This document shows, piece after piece, positions 18,629-29,464 of a stretch of 64,000 bases of DNA. Position 1 is the stretch's first letter. The number at the start of each line of letters is the position of its first letter. Source of the stretch: Planctomycetota bacterium (lineage in GTDB: Bacteria > Planctomycetota > J058 > JAJDCQ01); assembly GCA_029260755.1 (NCBI GenBank), contig JAJDCQ010000021.1, forward strand, positions 1 through 64,000. The letters run 5' to 3'. The notes under the pieces were generated by a model. That model searched no databases, had not been told where the DNA came from, and saw only the letters and a list, made by a program, of their open reading frames with translations. The position numbers were made by a program, and so were the translations under genes.

Positions 18629-20914
18629 TCACGCCTCGAGCTGCATCCCCCCCGCGCTCCACACGACCAGCACCGTTCGATCCTCGGGCATCGTCCCCGA
18701 CATGCCCTGGATGAACGCCTTCTCCGCGCCCGCCTCCGGCGGCTGGAAGCCGAGGAAGACGACGGCCGCCTTCCGCGAGGCGCGCCGGATCGCGCGCCGT
18801 GCGTCCGCATCGACGATCACGACCGGCTCCGCCTTGATCCGGGCGTCGGAGATGAGCTGGGCGAGATGCCTCGTCGCCTCCTCACGACCTCCCTCCGACG
18901 AGATCACCCGCAGCAGCCGAACCGTCCGACCGCGCCAGGGATCGGCCTGACTCAGCAGATAAGCGAGCAGCAGCATCAGGTGCCCGTTCGCCTTCCCGCG
19001 CCACCAGACGTCGATCGTTCCGGGAGCCGCGATCCAGGGGTCCGGCGTGCCTGACTGGCTCCGCATGATCACGATGCTACGCTTGAGCCCGGAGATGGTC
19101 CGGAGGGTGACGCCGAACTGCTCGACGCGGCTCTCGTCGGAGCTCCAACCGATCAGGACGACGTTCGGACGGAGCGCGCCGATCCCGTAGGCCTGCACGA
19201 GTGTCTCGATGCCGAGGCCGAGCTTCGGGCTGACGAGGACGGCCGGGAACGCCTCGAGCCCCTCCTCGCCGAGGAACTTCTCGAGCACCTCCTCCTGCGC
19301 CGCGCGCCGATCGAGGTGCTTGGCGACGTCGCCGACGATGATCTGCGCGATCGTCAGGATGCCGCGGCCGCCGGTCAGCCAGTGGCCGAAGACGGCCAGG
19401 TTGACGCGGTTGTACGCGCCGCCCGACAGGGCGAGGATCGAGGGCCGCCAGTTCTTCGGGTGGAGCGCCTCCTCCTGGAGTCGCAGGAGCGCCCGGCGCG
19501 CCCGCTCGTAGGCGGCGCCCGACTTGGCGTCGCCCCAGGTCGCCTGCACCTGCTTGCGCCCGATCCACCACTGGAGCGCGGCGATGGCGAGGACCGAGGC
19601 GCACGCCGCCACCGGGGAGATGAGCAGCATGACGGCGCCGCAGCTCAGCGCGCCGGCGAGCTCGGTCGACCAGTGCGAGAATCGGAACGTCGGCCGGTAG
19701 CTCGGGTTCTTGGTCCACGACTCGTAGAACGTCGCGAGGTTCAGATACCCGTAGGTGATCATGAAGAACATCGTGATGATCGGCGCGATCAGGTCGAGAT
19801 CGCCGAGCATGATCCCGCCCTGCGCGATCACGAAGGTGACGACCGTCGCCCGCCGCGGCTCCGCGCTCGCCCCGCTCCCGTGTCCGAAGAAGCGGAGGCT
19901 CGGAAAGATCTCGTCGCGCGCGAGCGCCTGGAGGATCCGGGGGGCGCCCATCATCGACCCGAGGGCCGAGCTGAGGGTCGCTGCGAAGACGCCCGCCGTG
20001 ATGAGGACGGGGATGAACGAGACGTTCCGGACGACCAGGTTGTCGTCCTGGAGCGCCTCGCGCGACGCCGCCGCGCCGAGGGCGGCGGCCATGAGGAGGT
20101 AGACGAGCGCCGTCACGCCGATCGAGGCGAGCGTCCCGCGAGGGATCGAGCGGGCCGGGTTCTCGAGGTCGCCGGACATGTTCGCCCCGGCCATGATCCC
20201 GGTCGCGGCCGGGAAGAAGAGGGCGAACATCGTGAAGAAGCTCTGCCCGTTCCACGACGGCTTCAGGTTCGAGGCGAGCCGCTCGGCGTCGGCGTTCATC
20301 AGCGCGCCGACGAAGAACGAGATCAGCGACAGGACGAGGACCGCGAGGATCCCGTACTGGACCTTGATCGTCCAGCCGGCGCCGATGAACACGCAGATGA
20401 AGACGATCGCGTGGACGACGCTCGCCACGACCGTCGGGTTCAGGCCGAGCTCGGGGAAGGTCGCGAGGAACGCCTCGGTGAAGCCGATCACGTACATCGC
20501 CACGCTGACGGCCTGCGCCAGATAGAAGACGACGCCGATCGCGCCGCCGAACTCGACGCCGAGGCTCCGGCTGATCAGGTAGTAGGCGCCGCCGCCCTGG
20601 ACGCGCGTGTTCGTCGCGATCGCCGAGAGCGAGAGGGCCGTGAGTGAGGTGATCGTCTTCGACAGGAGGACGACGGCCAGGGCGAGGAGCACCCCCGAAT
20701 GTCCGACCACCTGGCCGAACCGGAGGAACATGATCACGCCGAGGATCGTCAGGGTGCAGGGGGTGAAGACCCCCCCGAGCGTCCCGAACTTGACCGCGAC
20801 CCGGCCGGGGTCGATGACCCGGGAGACGGGCGGAATGCGCCCGCTGCTCTCACTGGCCGCGCGGATGTTCGCGCTGCTTTGCTGCCTTCGACTTCGGTCG
20901 CTTTCGCCGGGCAC
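18629..20914 (-). CDS. Cation-chloride cotransporter-like (SLC12/APC superfamily) permease
   Basis: A 761-residue inner-membrane transporter with about 12 helices in residues ~40-470. TM1 is 'FGTLGGVFTPCTLTILGVIMFLRFG', the region that marks the SLC12 (NKCC/KCC) family of APC transporters. TM3 starts 'VQGGGAYYLISRSLG', the TM6-region segment is 'FFPAATGIMAGANMSGDLENP', and a later helix reads 'FAATLSSALGSMMGAPRILQALA'. A ~270-residue soluble C-terminal domain follows, with the SLC12-like patterns 'NWRPSILALSGGAYNR' and 'VNLAVFGHWLTGGRGI'. It probably moves K+ or Na+ with Cl-. The start is GTG 20914 with no clear ribosome binding site. It lies in a minus-strand cluster with the CPxC mini-protein and the exonuclease. 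Confidence 0.9.
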   Translation of the reverse strand: MPGESDRSRRQQSSANIRAASESSGRIPPVSRVIDPGRVAVKFGTLGGVFTPCTLTILGVIMFLRFGQVVGHSGVLLALAVVLLSKTITSLTALSLSAIATNTRVQGGGAYYLISRSLGVEFGGAIGVVFYLAQAVSVAMYVIGFTEAFLATFPELGLNPTVVASVVHAIVFICVFIGAGWTIKVQYGILAVLVLSLISFFVGALMNADAERLASNLKPSWNGQSFFTMFALFFPAATGIMAGANMSGDLENPARSIPRGTLASIGVTALVYLLMAAALGAAASREALQDDNLVVRNVSFIPVLITAGVFAATLSSALGSMMGAPRILQALARDEIFPSLRFFGHGSGASAEPRRATVVTFVIAQGGIMLGDLDLIAPIITMFFMITYGYLNLATFYESWTKNPSYRPTFRFSHWSTELAGALSCGAVMLLISPVAACASVLAIAALQWWIGRKQVQATWGDAKSGAAYERARRALLRLQEEALHPKNWRPSILALSGGAYNRVNLAVFGHWLTGGRGILTIAQIIVGDVAKHLDRRAAQEEVLEKFLGEEGLEAFPAVLVSPKLGLGIETLVQAYGIGALRPNVVLIGWSSDESRVEQFGVTLRTISGLKRSIVIMRSQSGTPDPWIAAPGTIDVWWRGKANGHLMLLLAYLLSQADPWRGRTVRLLRVISSEGGREEATRHLAQLISDARIKAEPVVIVDADARRAIRRASRKAAVVFLGFQPPEAGAEKAFIQGMSGTMPEDRTVLVVWSAGGMQLEA

Positions 20915-20991
20915 GGACGGGGAGGCTCTCGCTCGGGGGAGCCCCCATGGAATCGGAACGCGACGGAGATTGCCACGTCCCGGCGGATCGC

Positions 20992-21273
20992 TCAGGCGAC
21001 CTCGGCGACCTCCTCGAGCTCGGGGACGAGATCGAGACCGTGCGGGTGGCCACTCACGACGTGGACCCGCCGCTCATCGTCGGCCCAGCTCGCGATCGAT
21101 CGATGCCAGCGTCCGGCGTCGGTGAGCCGTCCGTCGTCGTCGACGAGAGCGGCCGCGCAGTACGGGCACCGCTGCAGCCGGTGGCTTCCGTCGTGGTCGA
21201 CGCGAACGAGCGACCCATCGGGGTGGCGCCGGACGCGTCTCTCTCGGGCGGCTTCGATCCAGTCGTGGCACAT
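20992..21273 (-). CDS. Small CPxC-motif protein of unknown function
   Basis: A 93-residue protein starting at ATG 21273. It contains one CPYC motif (residues 36-39), an upstream Cys2-His3 pair, and several His residues ('RRHPDGS', 'VRVDHDGSHRL', 'GHPHGL'), suggesting a small metal-binding or zinc-ribbon-like fold. The C-terminus is acidic. The flanking non-coding stretches (77 and 125 bp) and same-strand placement between two recognisable genes support it being real, but no family was recognised. Confidence 0.55.
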   Translation of the reverse strand: MCHDWIEAARERRVRRHPDGSLVRVDHDGSHRLQRCPYCAAALVDDDGRLTDAGRWHRSIASWADDERRVHVVSGHPHGLDLVPELEEVAEVA

Positions 21274-21398
21274 GGTGTTCTCGGTCTCCCGCGTTCGGGA
21301 GAAGCACACTGCGTGCCAGCGCGTTCGCCCCACGGCGCGCCGCGTCGATGCCGGCGCCGACGGGGAATCTCCCGCGGCGCGGGGGAAATCACGCCCGA

Positions 21399-23348
<1,950 letters not shown>

Positions 23349-23435
23349 TGGGGTTCTGGTTTCTTCTCTCATATTGGTCGTTGGTTCTGGCGGAGCGAGT
23401 CTACCCGCGGAGTCGAACGTGGGCACGGGCACGGG

Positions 23436-23616
23436 GCTCGCCTCCGGCGAGCAGGATCTTCACCACGGAGACACGGAGAGCACGGAGGTGTCACGGAGAG
23501 TGCCTCGTCCCTTTCGATCTCGATGGCGTTCGAGGGCGCGGGAGACGCTGCCCGGCAACGGCTCTCCGTGCTCTCCGTGTCTCCGTGGTGACATCCTCTT
23601 CGCCGAAGGCGAAGCC
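23436..23616. repeat. Palindromic MITE-like element, CACGGAG family, perfect arms
   Basis: Two 28-bp arms, 23460-23487 and 23564-23591, are exact reverse complements built from CACGGAG words. They are flanked by imperfect outer copies of gctcgccttcggcgagc-aggat. The 76-bp centre is unlike the centre of the copies near 0.2 and 41.6 kb. Total length ~181 bp. It fills most of the gap between the exonuclease and PHP genes; nothing else is seen there. Confidence 0.85.
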
Positions 23617-23624
23617 AGGCGGCG

Positions 23625-25421
23625 TCACCCGCCCAGGTTCACGCGGATCCAGCCGGAGCGGGACTCGCCGATGACGATCCGGTAGACGTGCGCGCTGCCG
23701 CGCTCGATCTCGTGGACGTGACCGTCCCGGAAGGTGCCGGCGTTCGCGCCGTCGATCCACAGCTCGGCGGGGCCCGCCCAGCGCAGCTGCACGCGGCGAT
23801 CGGCGGCGAGGTCGGCGCCGATGGGCTGCCAGGTGGTCTCGCGGTCGGAACGGGCGGCGAAGCTGCTCGCGTGGGGCCGTCCGAGGACGACCCGACCGCG
23901 GCGGATGGCGTCGAGGACGCCCTCGGGGCTGCGGTCCGCGACGAGCAGCCAGCAGCCGGGGAGAACCCAGCCGAGGTGGTCGTCACTACCCCCTGTGACG
24001 CCGATCCGGCGACCGGCCGTCAGCATTTCTCGATCGAGCCGCCGGAGCACCCGCTCGACGCTCCGCTCCTCGCGCGGGAGGAGGAAGGCGCACTCGGCCG
24101 CGTCGACGGTCAGGTTGAACGCCTCGGCGGCGGTGTAGCGATCGCGGAGGGCGGCGTCGGACGGCCCGTGCCCGGACGGACCGATCCAGCCCGCGCCGGG
24201 GTCGCCGTCGCGCTTCGACGGCCCCCCGCTTCGGAGCCACGGGCCGAACCCGGGCACGCCCATCCGCCCGGCGAACGGGATCGCGAAGCGGCGCAGGAGC
24301 GGGTGGTGGATCACGGCGACGCCGCCCGCGTCGAGGGCGCGCGCGAACGGCGCCGGCTGCGGGTCGAACGTCTCCATCCGGGCGCCCCCGTCGAGCATCG
24401 TCACCGAGGTGGGCTCCGGCGGCGGCGCCCCGGCGCCGAGGGCGTCGGCCATGTCGGCGCCGAGGACGCCGACGTGTCCGCCGCCGTAGCTCTCCTCCCA
24501 GCCGGTGAGGACGATCGGACCGTCGTCGTCCCGCGTCGTCGCGAGCCGACGGCCGAGCTCCGCGAACGCCGCGACGGCCTCCGCCGGCGTCCCGTCGTCG
24601 ACCGACAGCCGGGTCAGGCCGCGGCCGCGGCCGCCGTACCCCCAGCGACCCGGATGCGAGGGCCAGAGGTGGGGCGCGAACGCGAGCGCCTCGACGCCGC
24701 GCGACCGGGCGAGCGCGACGACCTCCTCGGGGTCGAGCCGCGCGTGGCCGTCCGCGTCCGGCGGGCTCGCGTGGAGATGCAGGTCGGCGGCGATCCAGCG
24801 GGCGCCGGGCTCGGCTCCCGGAGGCGCCTCGGCCGGGCCGGCCGGCGCGTCGTCCCCCGCCGGGTCGAGCCCGATCAGCCCGGCGAGCAGGTCGAGGAGC
24901 TCCCCGGGGCTGAAGCCGACGCGCACCGTGGCGATCCCCGCGGTGACGCGCGCCTCGAGATCCGCGGCACGATGCCACGGGCGGTCGGGCGAGGCCGCGC
25001 CGGTGAGGGCCGGGACGAGCGTCGAGCCGCGGGCGACCGTCCGGCCGACCGGCCGCGCGTCGGTCCAGTCTTCCTCGGCGAGGCGCGCGGTGAGGAGGGT
25101 CGGCGGAGCGATCAGCGCGCTCCCGTTCTCGCGGGCGGCGAGGAACGTCACCGGCGCCACCGGCAGCCCGAGGACGAGCCCCTCGGTCCGCCCGAGCGCG
25201 CCGTCGCGCAGCCCGACCGTCTCCGACCACGCGGCGCCCGCGCCGACCGCGGCGAGGTCGGTCGCGGTGACGTCGACGGCCACGCCGAGGCCGATCCCGA
25301 CCTCGAGGTCGATCACGTCGGCGAGGTCGCGCCGCCGGGCGTCGGCCCAGGCGCAGCCGCTCGCGGCCGGGGCCGCGGCGAGGAGGACGGCGGCGATGAC
25401 GAGGCGCAGCGAGCGCGGCAT
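23625..25421 (-). CDS. PHP-domain lipoprotein
   Basis: A 598-residue exported protein. It has a lipoprotein signal (lipobox near 'APAASGC'), then a ~190-residue N-terminal beta-rich domain of unknown type. The PHP metallophosphoesterase domain begins at 'AADLHLHAS' (~208-216), with further metal ligands in 'FAPHLW', 'TGWEESYGGGHVGVLG', 'AVIHHPLL' and 'VTGGSDDHLG'. It resembles the exported PHP proteins of planctomycetes and deltaproteobacteria; the substrate is unknown. It is probably anchored at the outer face of a membrane. Its 3' end abuts the palindromic element at 23436-23616. Confidence 0.85.
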   Translation of the reverse strand: MPRSLRLVIAAVLLAAAPAASGCAWADARRRDLADVIDLEVGIGLGVAVDVTATDLAAVGAGAAWSETVGLRDGALGRTEGLVLGLPVAPVTFLAARENGSALIAPPTLLTARLAEEDWTDARPVGRTVARGSTLVPALTGAASPDRPWHRAADLEARVTAGIATVRVGFSPGELLDLLAGLIGLDPAGDDAPAGPAEAPPGAEPGARWIAADLHLHASPPDADGHARLDPEEVVALARSRGVEALAFAPHLWPSHPGRWGYGGRGRGLTRLSVDDGTPAEAVAAFAELGRRLATTRDDDGPIVLTGWEESYGGGHVGVLGADMADALGAGAPPPEPTSVTMLDGGARMETFDPQPAPFARALDAGGVAVIHHPLLRRFAIPFAGRMGVPGFGPWLRSGGPSKRDGDPGAGWIGPSGHGPSDAALRDRYTAAEAFNLTVDAAECAFLLPREERSVERVLRRLDREMLTAGRRIGVTGGSDDHLGWVLPGCWLLVADRSPEGVLDAIRRGRVVLGRPHASSFAARSDRETTWQPIGADLAADRRVQLRWAGPAELWIDGANAGTFRDGHVHEIERGSAHVYRIVIGESRSGWIRVNLGG

Positions 25422-25517
25422 GACGTCGTAGTCTCCGCGGCCGGGTCACCCGCGCGTCATCGAGTCGGGGGCGCCCGTTGCGACGAGCCCTTTCCCTCGG
25501 TCGCTCCCATCGGCATC

Positions 25518-26342
25518 ATGGCGGCGATGCCGTTCTCCGTCGCTGAGACCGCGCGCCCCGCCTCGCTCCAGGGCGCCCTCCTGACGCGCCTGGACGGCGG
25601 CCCCGCCGCGCCGCCGCTGCGTGCGTTCGGCGGTCGGACGGCGCGGTTCGAGCTCGTCCTGCGCCCCGACCGCGCCGCCCTCCTCGGCGGCGGCCCCGAG
25701 TGTGACGTGCGGGTGCTCGGGCCTGCCGCGCCCGCCGGGCCGACGGCCGCGATCTCGTGGGACGCCGAGCGGCGACGCTGGGCGCTCGAGCGGGTCGTCG
25801 GCCCGCGCCTCGCCCCGCGCGTCAACAACCGGCTCGTCGCGGACCCGTCGGTCGCCCTCCGGGACGGCGACGTCGTCACCCTCGCCGACGAGCTCGGCGC
25901 CGGGCCGCGGCTGCTCTTCACCGATCTCCGGACGGAGACGCCGATTCCGCCGCTGACCCTCGTTCAGGTCCTGCCCTCGGTCGGCCTGCCCGTCCTCTCG
26001 GCCCACGGCGGCGCCAAGACGCACCGGGTGGAGCTGCGGCAGCGGGTCGCCCGGGTCGGCCGCGCCGACCGGTCGGCGAGCCGCGTCGACGTCTGCGTCG
26101 ATGGCCCGGTCGGGGGCGTCGTCGCCGAGCTCGCCTGGCAGGGCGACCGCTTCACCGTCACCGACGTCGCCGCCGGTCAGGGCCTCTACCTCTCGGGCGG
26201 GCGCGTCCCGGCGGGAGAGCCGCTGCCGGTCTGGAACGGGGCGCGCCTCGCCCTCGGCCTCGTCGAGGTCGAGGCGCGGCACGCCCTCGACGGGCCGCCA
26301 ACGACGCCCGCGATCGCCGATGCGGCGGCGCTCTCGCGGTGA
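25518..26342 (+). CDS. Twin FHA-like domain protein coupled to an ABC transporter
   Basis: A 274-residue soluble protein with two FHA-like beta-sandwich halves. Half 1 is ~15-130, with 'ALLGGGPECDVRVLG' in place of the usual GR/S motifs. Half 2 is ~145-260 ('RVARVGRADRSASRVDVCV', 'LAWQGDRFTVTDVAAGQGLYLSG'). FHA domains read phosphothreonine. The key Arg of the GR motif is present only in half 2, so half 1 may be structural. It is a paralogue of the protein at 40769-41512: both open with LxGALL and share the 'LLFTDLRTET / FVLTDLRATD' linker. Its TGA overlaps the GTG of the ABC ATPase gene (GTGA), so the two are translationally coupled. ATG 25527 is an alternative start. Confidence 0.75.
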   Translation: MAAMPFSVAETARPASLQGALLTRLDGGPAAPPLRAFGGRTARFELVLRPDRAALLGGGPECDVRVLGPAAPAGPTAAISWDAERRRWALERVVGPRLAPRVNNRLVADPSVALRDGDVVTLADELGAGPRLLFTDLRTETPIPPLTLVQVLPSVGLPVLSAHGGAKTHRVELRQRVARVGRADRSASRVDVCVDGPVGGVVAELAWQGDRFTVTDVAAGQGLYLSGGRVPAGEPLPVWNGARLALGLVEVEARHALDGPPTTPAIADAAALSR

Positions 26343-27064
26343 GCGAGGGCGCCGAGCGACCGGTCCTGCTGTCGATCCGCGACGCGAGCCGCGTCTACCG
26401 GATGGGCGAGGTCGACGTCCCGGCTCTGCGCGCGGTGACGCTCGACGTGTTCGAGGGGGAGATCCTCGTGATCGTCGGCGCGAGCGGCTCGGGGAAGAGC
26501 ACCCTCCTCAACCTGATCGGCGGGATGGACCGGCCGACGGCCGGGGCGGTCGTCTTTCGCGGCGAGGACCTCGCCGTCGCGACCGATCGGCGCCTCACCC
26601 TGTTCCGTCGGCGCGAGGTCGGCTTCGTCTTCCAGCTCTTCAACCTGATCCCGAGCCTGACCGCCCTCGAGAACGTCCGCGTCGCGATCGAGATCGCCGA
26701 CGATCCGCTCGACCCGCGCGAGGCGCTCCAGCTCGTCGACCTCGGCGATCGAGCCGACCACTTTCCGAGCCAGCTCTCGGGCGGCCAGCAGCAGCGGGTC
26801 GCGATCGCCCGGGCGCTCGCGAGCAACCCCCGGATGGTGCTCTGCGACGAGCCGACCGGGGCGCTCGACTCGGCGACGACGCGTTCGGTCCTCGAGCTCC
26901 TCCTGCGCCTGAACGGCGAGCTCGGCAAGACGATCGTCGTGATCACCCACGAGCGACACATCACGCCGATCGCCGACCGCGTCGTGATCCTCCACGACGG
27001 CACCGTCGCCAGCATCACGCGCAACGAAGAGCGCGCGGCCGTCGCCGACCTCGACTGGACCTAG
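26339..27064 (+). CDS. ABC transporter ATP-binding protein (LolD/MacB type)
   Basis: A 241-residue ATPase. The Walker A motif GASGSGKST is at residues ~47-55. The Q-loop is in 'VGFVFQLFNLIPSLTALENV', the signature 'LSGGQQQRVAIARAL' is near 145, Walker B is 'MVLCDEPTGALD', and the switch His is in 'VITHE'. The 'LFNLIPSLTALENV' stretch and length are typical of LolD/MacB/FtsE exporters that pair with FtsX-type permeases. It starts at GTG 26339, overlapping the stop of the FHA gene by 4 nt. The permease follows after 3 nt. It should sit at the cytoplasmic face in complex with that permease. Confidence 0.95.
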   Translation: MSEGAERPVLLSIRDASRVYRMGEVDVPALRAVTLDVFEGEILVIVGASGSGKSTLLNLIGGMDRPTAGAVVFRGEDLAVATDRRLTLFRRREVGFVFQLFNLIPSLTALENVRVAIEIADDPLDPREALQLVDLGDRADHFPSQLSGGQQQRVAIARALASNPRMVLCDEPTGALDSATTRSVLELLLRLNGELGKTIVVITHERHITPIADRVVILHDGTVASITRNEERAAVADLDWT

Positions 27065-27067
27065 CCG

Positions 27068-29455
27068 GTGGCCCTTCGCTTCACCCTGAAGAAGAAGCTG
27101 CTCCGCGACCTCTGGGGGCGAAAGCTCGCCCTCTCGGCCCTCGTCGTGATCGTCGGAATCGGCGTCGCCTGCTACGTCGCGATGGCGTCGGTCTACCGCG
27201 ACCTCGACGGCGCCCGCGCCCGCTACTACCGCGATCGGCGCCTGGCCGACTTCGCCGTCGACCTCAAGCGCGCGCCCGCCTCGGTCACCGAGCGGGTCGC
27301 GGCCCTCCCGAACGTGAGCGGCGTCCGGGGCCGGATCGACTTCGCCGTTCTCCTCGACCTGCCGGGAGTCGACGAGCCGATCACCGGTCGCGCGATCTCG
27401 ATGCCGCGCCGCCGCGCGCCGGTGCTGAACGACGTCGTCCTCGTCCGCGGGGGGTGGTTCGGCGGCCGGGACGACCGCGAGGCGATCCTGAACGAGTCGT
27501 TCGCCGCCGCGCACGGTCTCGGCCCCGGCGACCGGATCAAGGTGACGCTCCTGGACCGGCAGGTCGACCTCCTGATCGTCGGCACGGCCCTGTCGCCCGA
27601 GTTCGTCTACCTGATCCCGGCTGGCGGCGGTCTGGCGCCCGACCCGGCCCGCTTCGGCGTCCTCTACTGCCCCGAGGAGCTGCTCGAGCGGAGCTGCGAC
27701 CTCGAGGGGGCGGTGAACCAGATCATCGGCACCGTCCACGACGACGAGCCGACGGCGATTCGAAACACCCTCGAGCTGATCGGGGACGAGCTCGACGCCT
27801 GGGGCGTCACCAACACGGTCGCCGCCGCCGATCAGCCGTCGGTGCGTTTCCTCGCCGACGAGCTCGCCGGGCTGGCCGTCACCTCGCGGACGATCCCGGT
27901 CGTGTTCCTCTTCGTCGCGGCGCTCGTCCTGAACGTGCTCGTCAGCCGGCTCGTCCGCCAGCAGCGCACGGTGATCGGGACGCTCAAGGCGCTCGGCTAC
28001 AGCTCGAGCCAGGTGACGGTCCACTTCCTCGGCTACGGGGTCGTCGTCGGCTTCGGCGGCGGCGTGGCGGGGCTCGCCCTCGGATGGTGGATGCAGACCG
28101 GGCTCGTGTCCGTCTACCGGCAGTTCTACGCGGTGCCCGGGATCGAGGCGCACGTCTACCCCGACATCGCGGCGACCGGCCTCGCGATCTCGGTCGGGTT
28201 CGCGATCCTCGGCACGGTCAAGTCCGTCCGCCATGCGGCGAGCCTCGCGCCCGCCGAGGCGATGCAACCGCCGCCGCCCGAGGGCGGCCACCGGATCCTC
28301 CTCGAGCGCATGCCGTGGCTGTGGGGGCGACTCTCGTTCCGGCGGCGTCTCGTCCTCCGATCGATCTTCCGCAACCCGTTCCGGAGCGGCGTGAGCGTCT
28401 TCGCGAGCATGGTCTCGACCGCGCTCGTCGTCACGACCCTCAACAACGCCGACGCCCTCGACGTGATCGTGCGGCACGAGTTCGAGCAGGTGAGCCACCA
28501 GGACGTGACCGTCGTGGTCCGCGATCCGATCGACGCGGCCCGGGCGGACGAGGTGACCCTCCTCGACGCCATCGGGCGGATCGAGCCCCAGCTCGTGATC
28601 GTCTGCGACGTCGAGAACGGGGCGCGGCGCAAGCGCATCGGCGTGACCGGATTGCCGTCGGGGAACGAGCTCTACACACCGCTCGACGACCGCGGTCGTC
28701 GCCTCGTCGTGCCCGAGGAGGGGCTGCTCCTCTCGCGCAAGCTGGCCGACATCCTCGGGGTCGAGGTCGGCGACGTCGTCCGCCTGCGGCCGCTGATCGG
28801 GCGCCGCGAGACGGTCCGCGCGCCGATCGTCGGGATCGCCACGATCTACCTCGGCCTCGGTGCGTACGCCGACCTCGGCTACCTGAGCCGGCTCGTCGGC
28901 GAGGAGCGGGTCGCCAACTCCGTCCTCGGGGTCGTCGCCGGCCGCCGCGCGACGGCCGAGCTCTACCGCGGGGTGAAGGAGCGGCCCGCCGTGATCGGTG
29001 TGGGCGAGCGCCGGCGGGCCCTCGACCAGATCCAGCAGACGTTCGGCGAGGTGATGGGGACGTTCATCGGCGTCACCGTCCTCTTCGCCGGGCTGATCGC
29101 GTTCGGCGCCGTCCTCAACACGGCGCTCGTGAGCCTGTCGGAGCGCGAGCGCGAGGTGGCGACCCTGCGTGTCCTCGGCTATCACCCCGGGCAGGTGAGC
29201 CGGATCTTCAGCGCCGAGAGCGTCGCGCTGAACGGCGTGGGCATTGGGTTCGGGCTGCTGGCCGGCGTCGGCCTCACCCATCTCCTGTCGCTCGCCTACG
29301 ACACCGAGCTCTACCGCTTCCCGGTGGTGATCGCTCCGGAGAACCTCGCCCTGGCGTCGGCGCTCATGGCGGCCTTCATCGCCGCGGCGCAGCTCGTGAT
29401 CTACCAGCTCATCCGCGCGCTGGAGTGGCTCGCCGTCCTCCAGGCCCGCGGGTAG
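27068..29455 (+). CDS. FtsX-type ABC transporter permease with two FtsX modules
   Basis: A 795-residue membrane protein starting at GTG. It has an N-terminal helix ('LSALVVIVGIGVACYVAMASVY') and a periplasmic MacB_PCD-like domain. The first FtsX helix set is ~275-400 ('VVFLFVAALVLNVLVSRLVRQQ', 'IGTLKALGYSSSQVTVHFL'). A second N-terminal helix and periplasmic domain follow, then the second FtsX set ~670-790 ('EVATLRVLGYHPGQVSRIF'). The duplicated architecture is that of transporters that move lipoproteins, peptides or lipids out of the membrane by mechanotransmission. It is the partner of the adjacent ATPase. No adaptor is encoded in the same operon; a HlyD-like lipoprotein is encoded 9 kb away (38373-39710). 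Confidence 0.92.
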   Translation: MALRFTLKKKLLRDLWGRKLALSALVVIVGIGVACYVAMASVYRDLDGARARYYRDRRLADFAVDLKRAPASVTERVAALPNVSGVRGRIDFAVLLDLPGVDEPITGRAISMPRRRAPVLNDVVLVRGGWFGGRDDREAILNESFAAAHGLGPGDRIKVTLLDRQVDLLIVGTALSPEFVYLIPAGGGLAPDPARFGVLYCPEELLERSCDLEGAVNQIIGTVHDDEPTAIRNTLELIGDELDAWGVTNTVAAADQPSVRFLADELAGLAVTSRTIPVVFLFVAALVLNVLVSRLVRQQRTVIGTLKALGYSSSQVTVHFLGYGVVVGFGGGVAGLALGWWMQTGLVSVYRQFYAVPGIEAHVYPDIAATGLAISVGFAILGTVKSVRHAASLAPAEAMQPPPPEGGHRILLERMPWLWGRLSFRRRLVLRSIFRNPFRSGVSVFASMVSTALVVTTLNNADALDVIVRHEFEQVSHQDVTVVVRDPIDAARADEVTLLDAIGRIEPQLVIVCDVENGARRKRIGVTGLPSGNELYTPLDDRGRRLVVPEEGLLLSRKLADILGVEVGDVVRLRPLIGRRETVRAPIVGIATIYLGLGAYADLGYLSRLVGEERVANSVLGVVAGRRATAELYRGVKERPAVIGVGERRRALDQIQQTFGEVMGTFIGVTVLFAGLIAFGAVLNTALVSLSEREREVATLRVLGYHPGQVSRIFSAESVALNGVGIGFGLLAGVGLTHLLSLAYDTELYRFPVVIAPENLALASALMAAFIAAAQLVIYQLIRALEWLAVLQARG

Positions 29456-29464
29456 CTCGACCCG

